A DNA stretch of 13,582 nucleotides from positions 1-13,582 of the forward strand of contig ONNU01000382.1 of NCBI GenBank assembly GCA_900319255.1, read 5' to 3'. Source of the DNA: an uncultured Eubacteriales bacterium. GTDB taxonomy: Bacteria; Bacillota; Clostridia; Oscillospirales; Acutalibacteraceae. Within the stretch, counting starts at the first letter, position 1, and every line of letters starts with the position of its first letter. The notes under the pieces are model-generated. The model saw only the letters and a list, made by a program, of their open reading frames with translations. It had not been told where the DNA came from and made no database searches. This document shows, piece by piece, positions 12,917-13,582 of the stretch. The translations under genes were made by a program, and so were the position numbers.

Positions 12917-13582
12917 ATGGTACAGTTTGAAGAATTAAGACTTGAACTTGAGGGACTTCATTCCGATATTCTTGATCTTGCAAACGCGCTTGGTCTTGAT
13001 AAGCTTAAAATGGAGATCGAACAGCTTGAGCAGAGGGCTTCACAGCCGGGCTTCTGGGATGATGTTGAAAACTCCCAGAAGATACTGCAAAAGACCGGTT
13101 CGCTGAAAAATAAGGTAGCGCAGTATGATGCGCTGACAGAAGCATACGGTGATACGCTGGCGCTTATCGAGCTTGCAAATGAGGAAGAGGATCTTTCGCT
13201 GCTCGAGGAAGCTCAAAGCGAGGTAGACGGCGTGCGCGAGACGCTTGAAAAGCAGCGCCTGCAAACTCTGCTCACCGGCGAGTACGACAAGAACAACGCT
13301 ATCCTTACCTTCCACGCGGGCTCGGGCGGCACCGAGGCGCAGGATTGGGCTGAAATGCTTTACAGAATGTATACCCGCTGGGCTGAGGCTCACGGCTTTA
13401 AGGTCAAAGAGGTCGACTATCTTGACGGCGACGAAGCCGGCTTAAAGAGCGCCGTGCTGCTTATCGAGGGCGAAAACGCTTACGGCTACCTCAAAAGCGA
13501 GGCGGGCGTTCACCGTTTGGTGCGCGTGTCGCCGTTCGATTCACAGGGCAGACGTCACACAAGCTTTTCCTCGCTGGAGGTA
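12917..13582 (+). CDS. prfB: Peptide chain release factor 2 (partial)
   Basis: 222 codons are present; the C-terminal part, including the GGQ motif, lies beyond the window. RF2 recognises UGA and UAA in the ribosomal A site and triggers peptide release. The helical N-terminal domain is followed by HAGSGGTEAQDWAEMLYRMY (133-152), YGYLKSEAGVHRLVR (189-203) and the stop-codon reading tripeptide SPF (205-207) in VSPFDSQGRRHTSFSS. ATG at 12917 follows GGAGAG by about 5 nt. The frame is continuous: where most bacterial prfB genes carry an in-frame UGA and a +1 shift (CTT TGA), this one reads CTT GAT (Leu27-Asp28, 12995-13000). It is the only rightward gene here and diverges from the 425-residue protein gene. 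Confidence 0.97.
   Translation, partial: MVQFEELRLELEGLHSDILDLANALGLDKLKMEIEQLEQRASQPGFWDDVENSQKILQKTGSLKNKVAQYDALTEAYGDTLALIELANEEEDLSLLEEAQSEVDGVRETLEKQRLQTLLTGEYDKNNAILTFHAGSGGTEAQDWAEMLYRMYTRWAEAHGFKVKEVDYLDGDEAGLKSAVLLIEGENAYGYLKSEAGVHRLVRVSPFDSQGRRHTSFSSLEV

Overview
The window looks like chromosome of a gut or rumen Clostridia member, most probably Ruminococcus or a close Oscillospiraceae relative. This rests on gene content (a cytosolic GH31 glucosidase, MltG, RlmH, WalJ, a DUF6512 membrane protein), moderate GC, A-rich Shine-Dalgarno sequences (AAAGGA, AGGAG) and intergenic repeats rich in GC hairpins. No species call can be made without a search. Nine genes read leftward on the minus strand. 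The tenth, prfB, reads rightward at the far end and runs off the window.

Layout. 1-289: N-terminus of a membrane protein, possibly YdcF/ElyC-like. 290-1116: two tandem copies of an interspersed repeat, then an AT-rich patch with DnaA-box-like 9-mers. 1117-1707: DUF6512 membrane protein. 1915-3978: GH31 alpha-glucosidase with its own promoter and terminator. 3979-4667: another repeat copy, a ~300-bp hairpin-rich element with short terminal inverted repeats, and the mltG terminator. 4668-6101: MltG. 6354-7489: 5-formyl-THF cyclo-ligase and a DJ-1/PfpI protein as an overlapping pair. 7490-8085: a tandem array of three more repeat copies. 8086-9391: rlmH and walJ. 9509-10789: murA from a TTG start. 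10852-11147: an orphan promoter and terminator enclosing a possible small RNA. 11307-12584: AT-rich, membrane-anchored protein of unknown function. 12585-12916: divergent promoter region. 12917-13582: start of prfB.

How the genes fit together. murA (first committed step of peptidoglycan synthesis), walJ (linked to cell-wall and division control in Firmicutes), mltG (glycan-strand termination) and possibly the YdcF/ElyC-like protein make a loose cell-envelope cluster. rlmH and prfB serve translation. The GH31 enzyme, cyclo-ligase and DJ-1 protein are metabolic or housekeeping. No defence system, CRISPR array, transposase gene or phage gene is visible.

The most notable material is non-coding. 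A repeat of about 155-165 bp occurs six times at three loci, always in the same orientation, with three hairpins whose arms change while pairing is kept. At each locus its 5' end lies next to a predicted promoter of a minus-strand gene. Other points of interest are the hairpin-rich 4277-4575 element, whose end sequence also overlaps the DUF6512 start codon, the orphan transcription unit beside murA, and a prfB without the usual programmed frameshift site.
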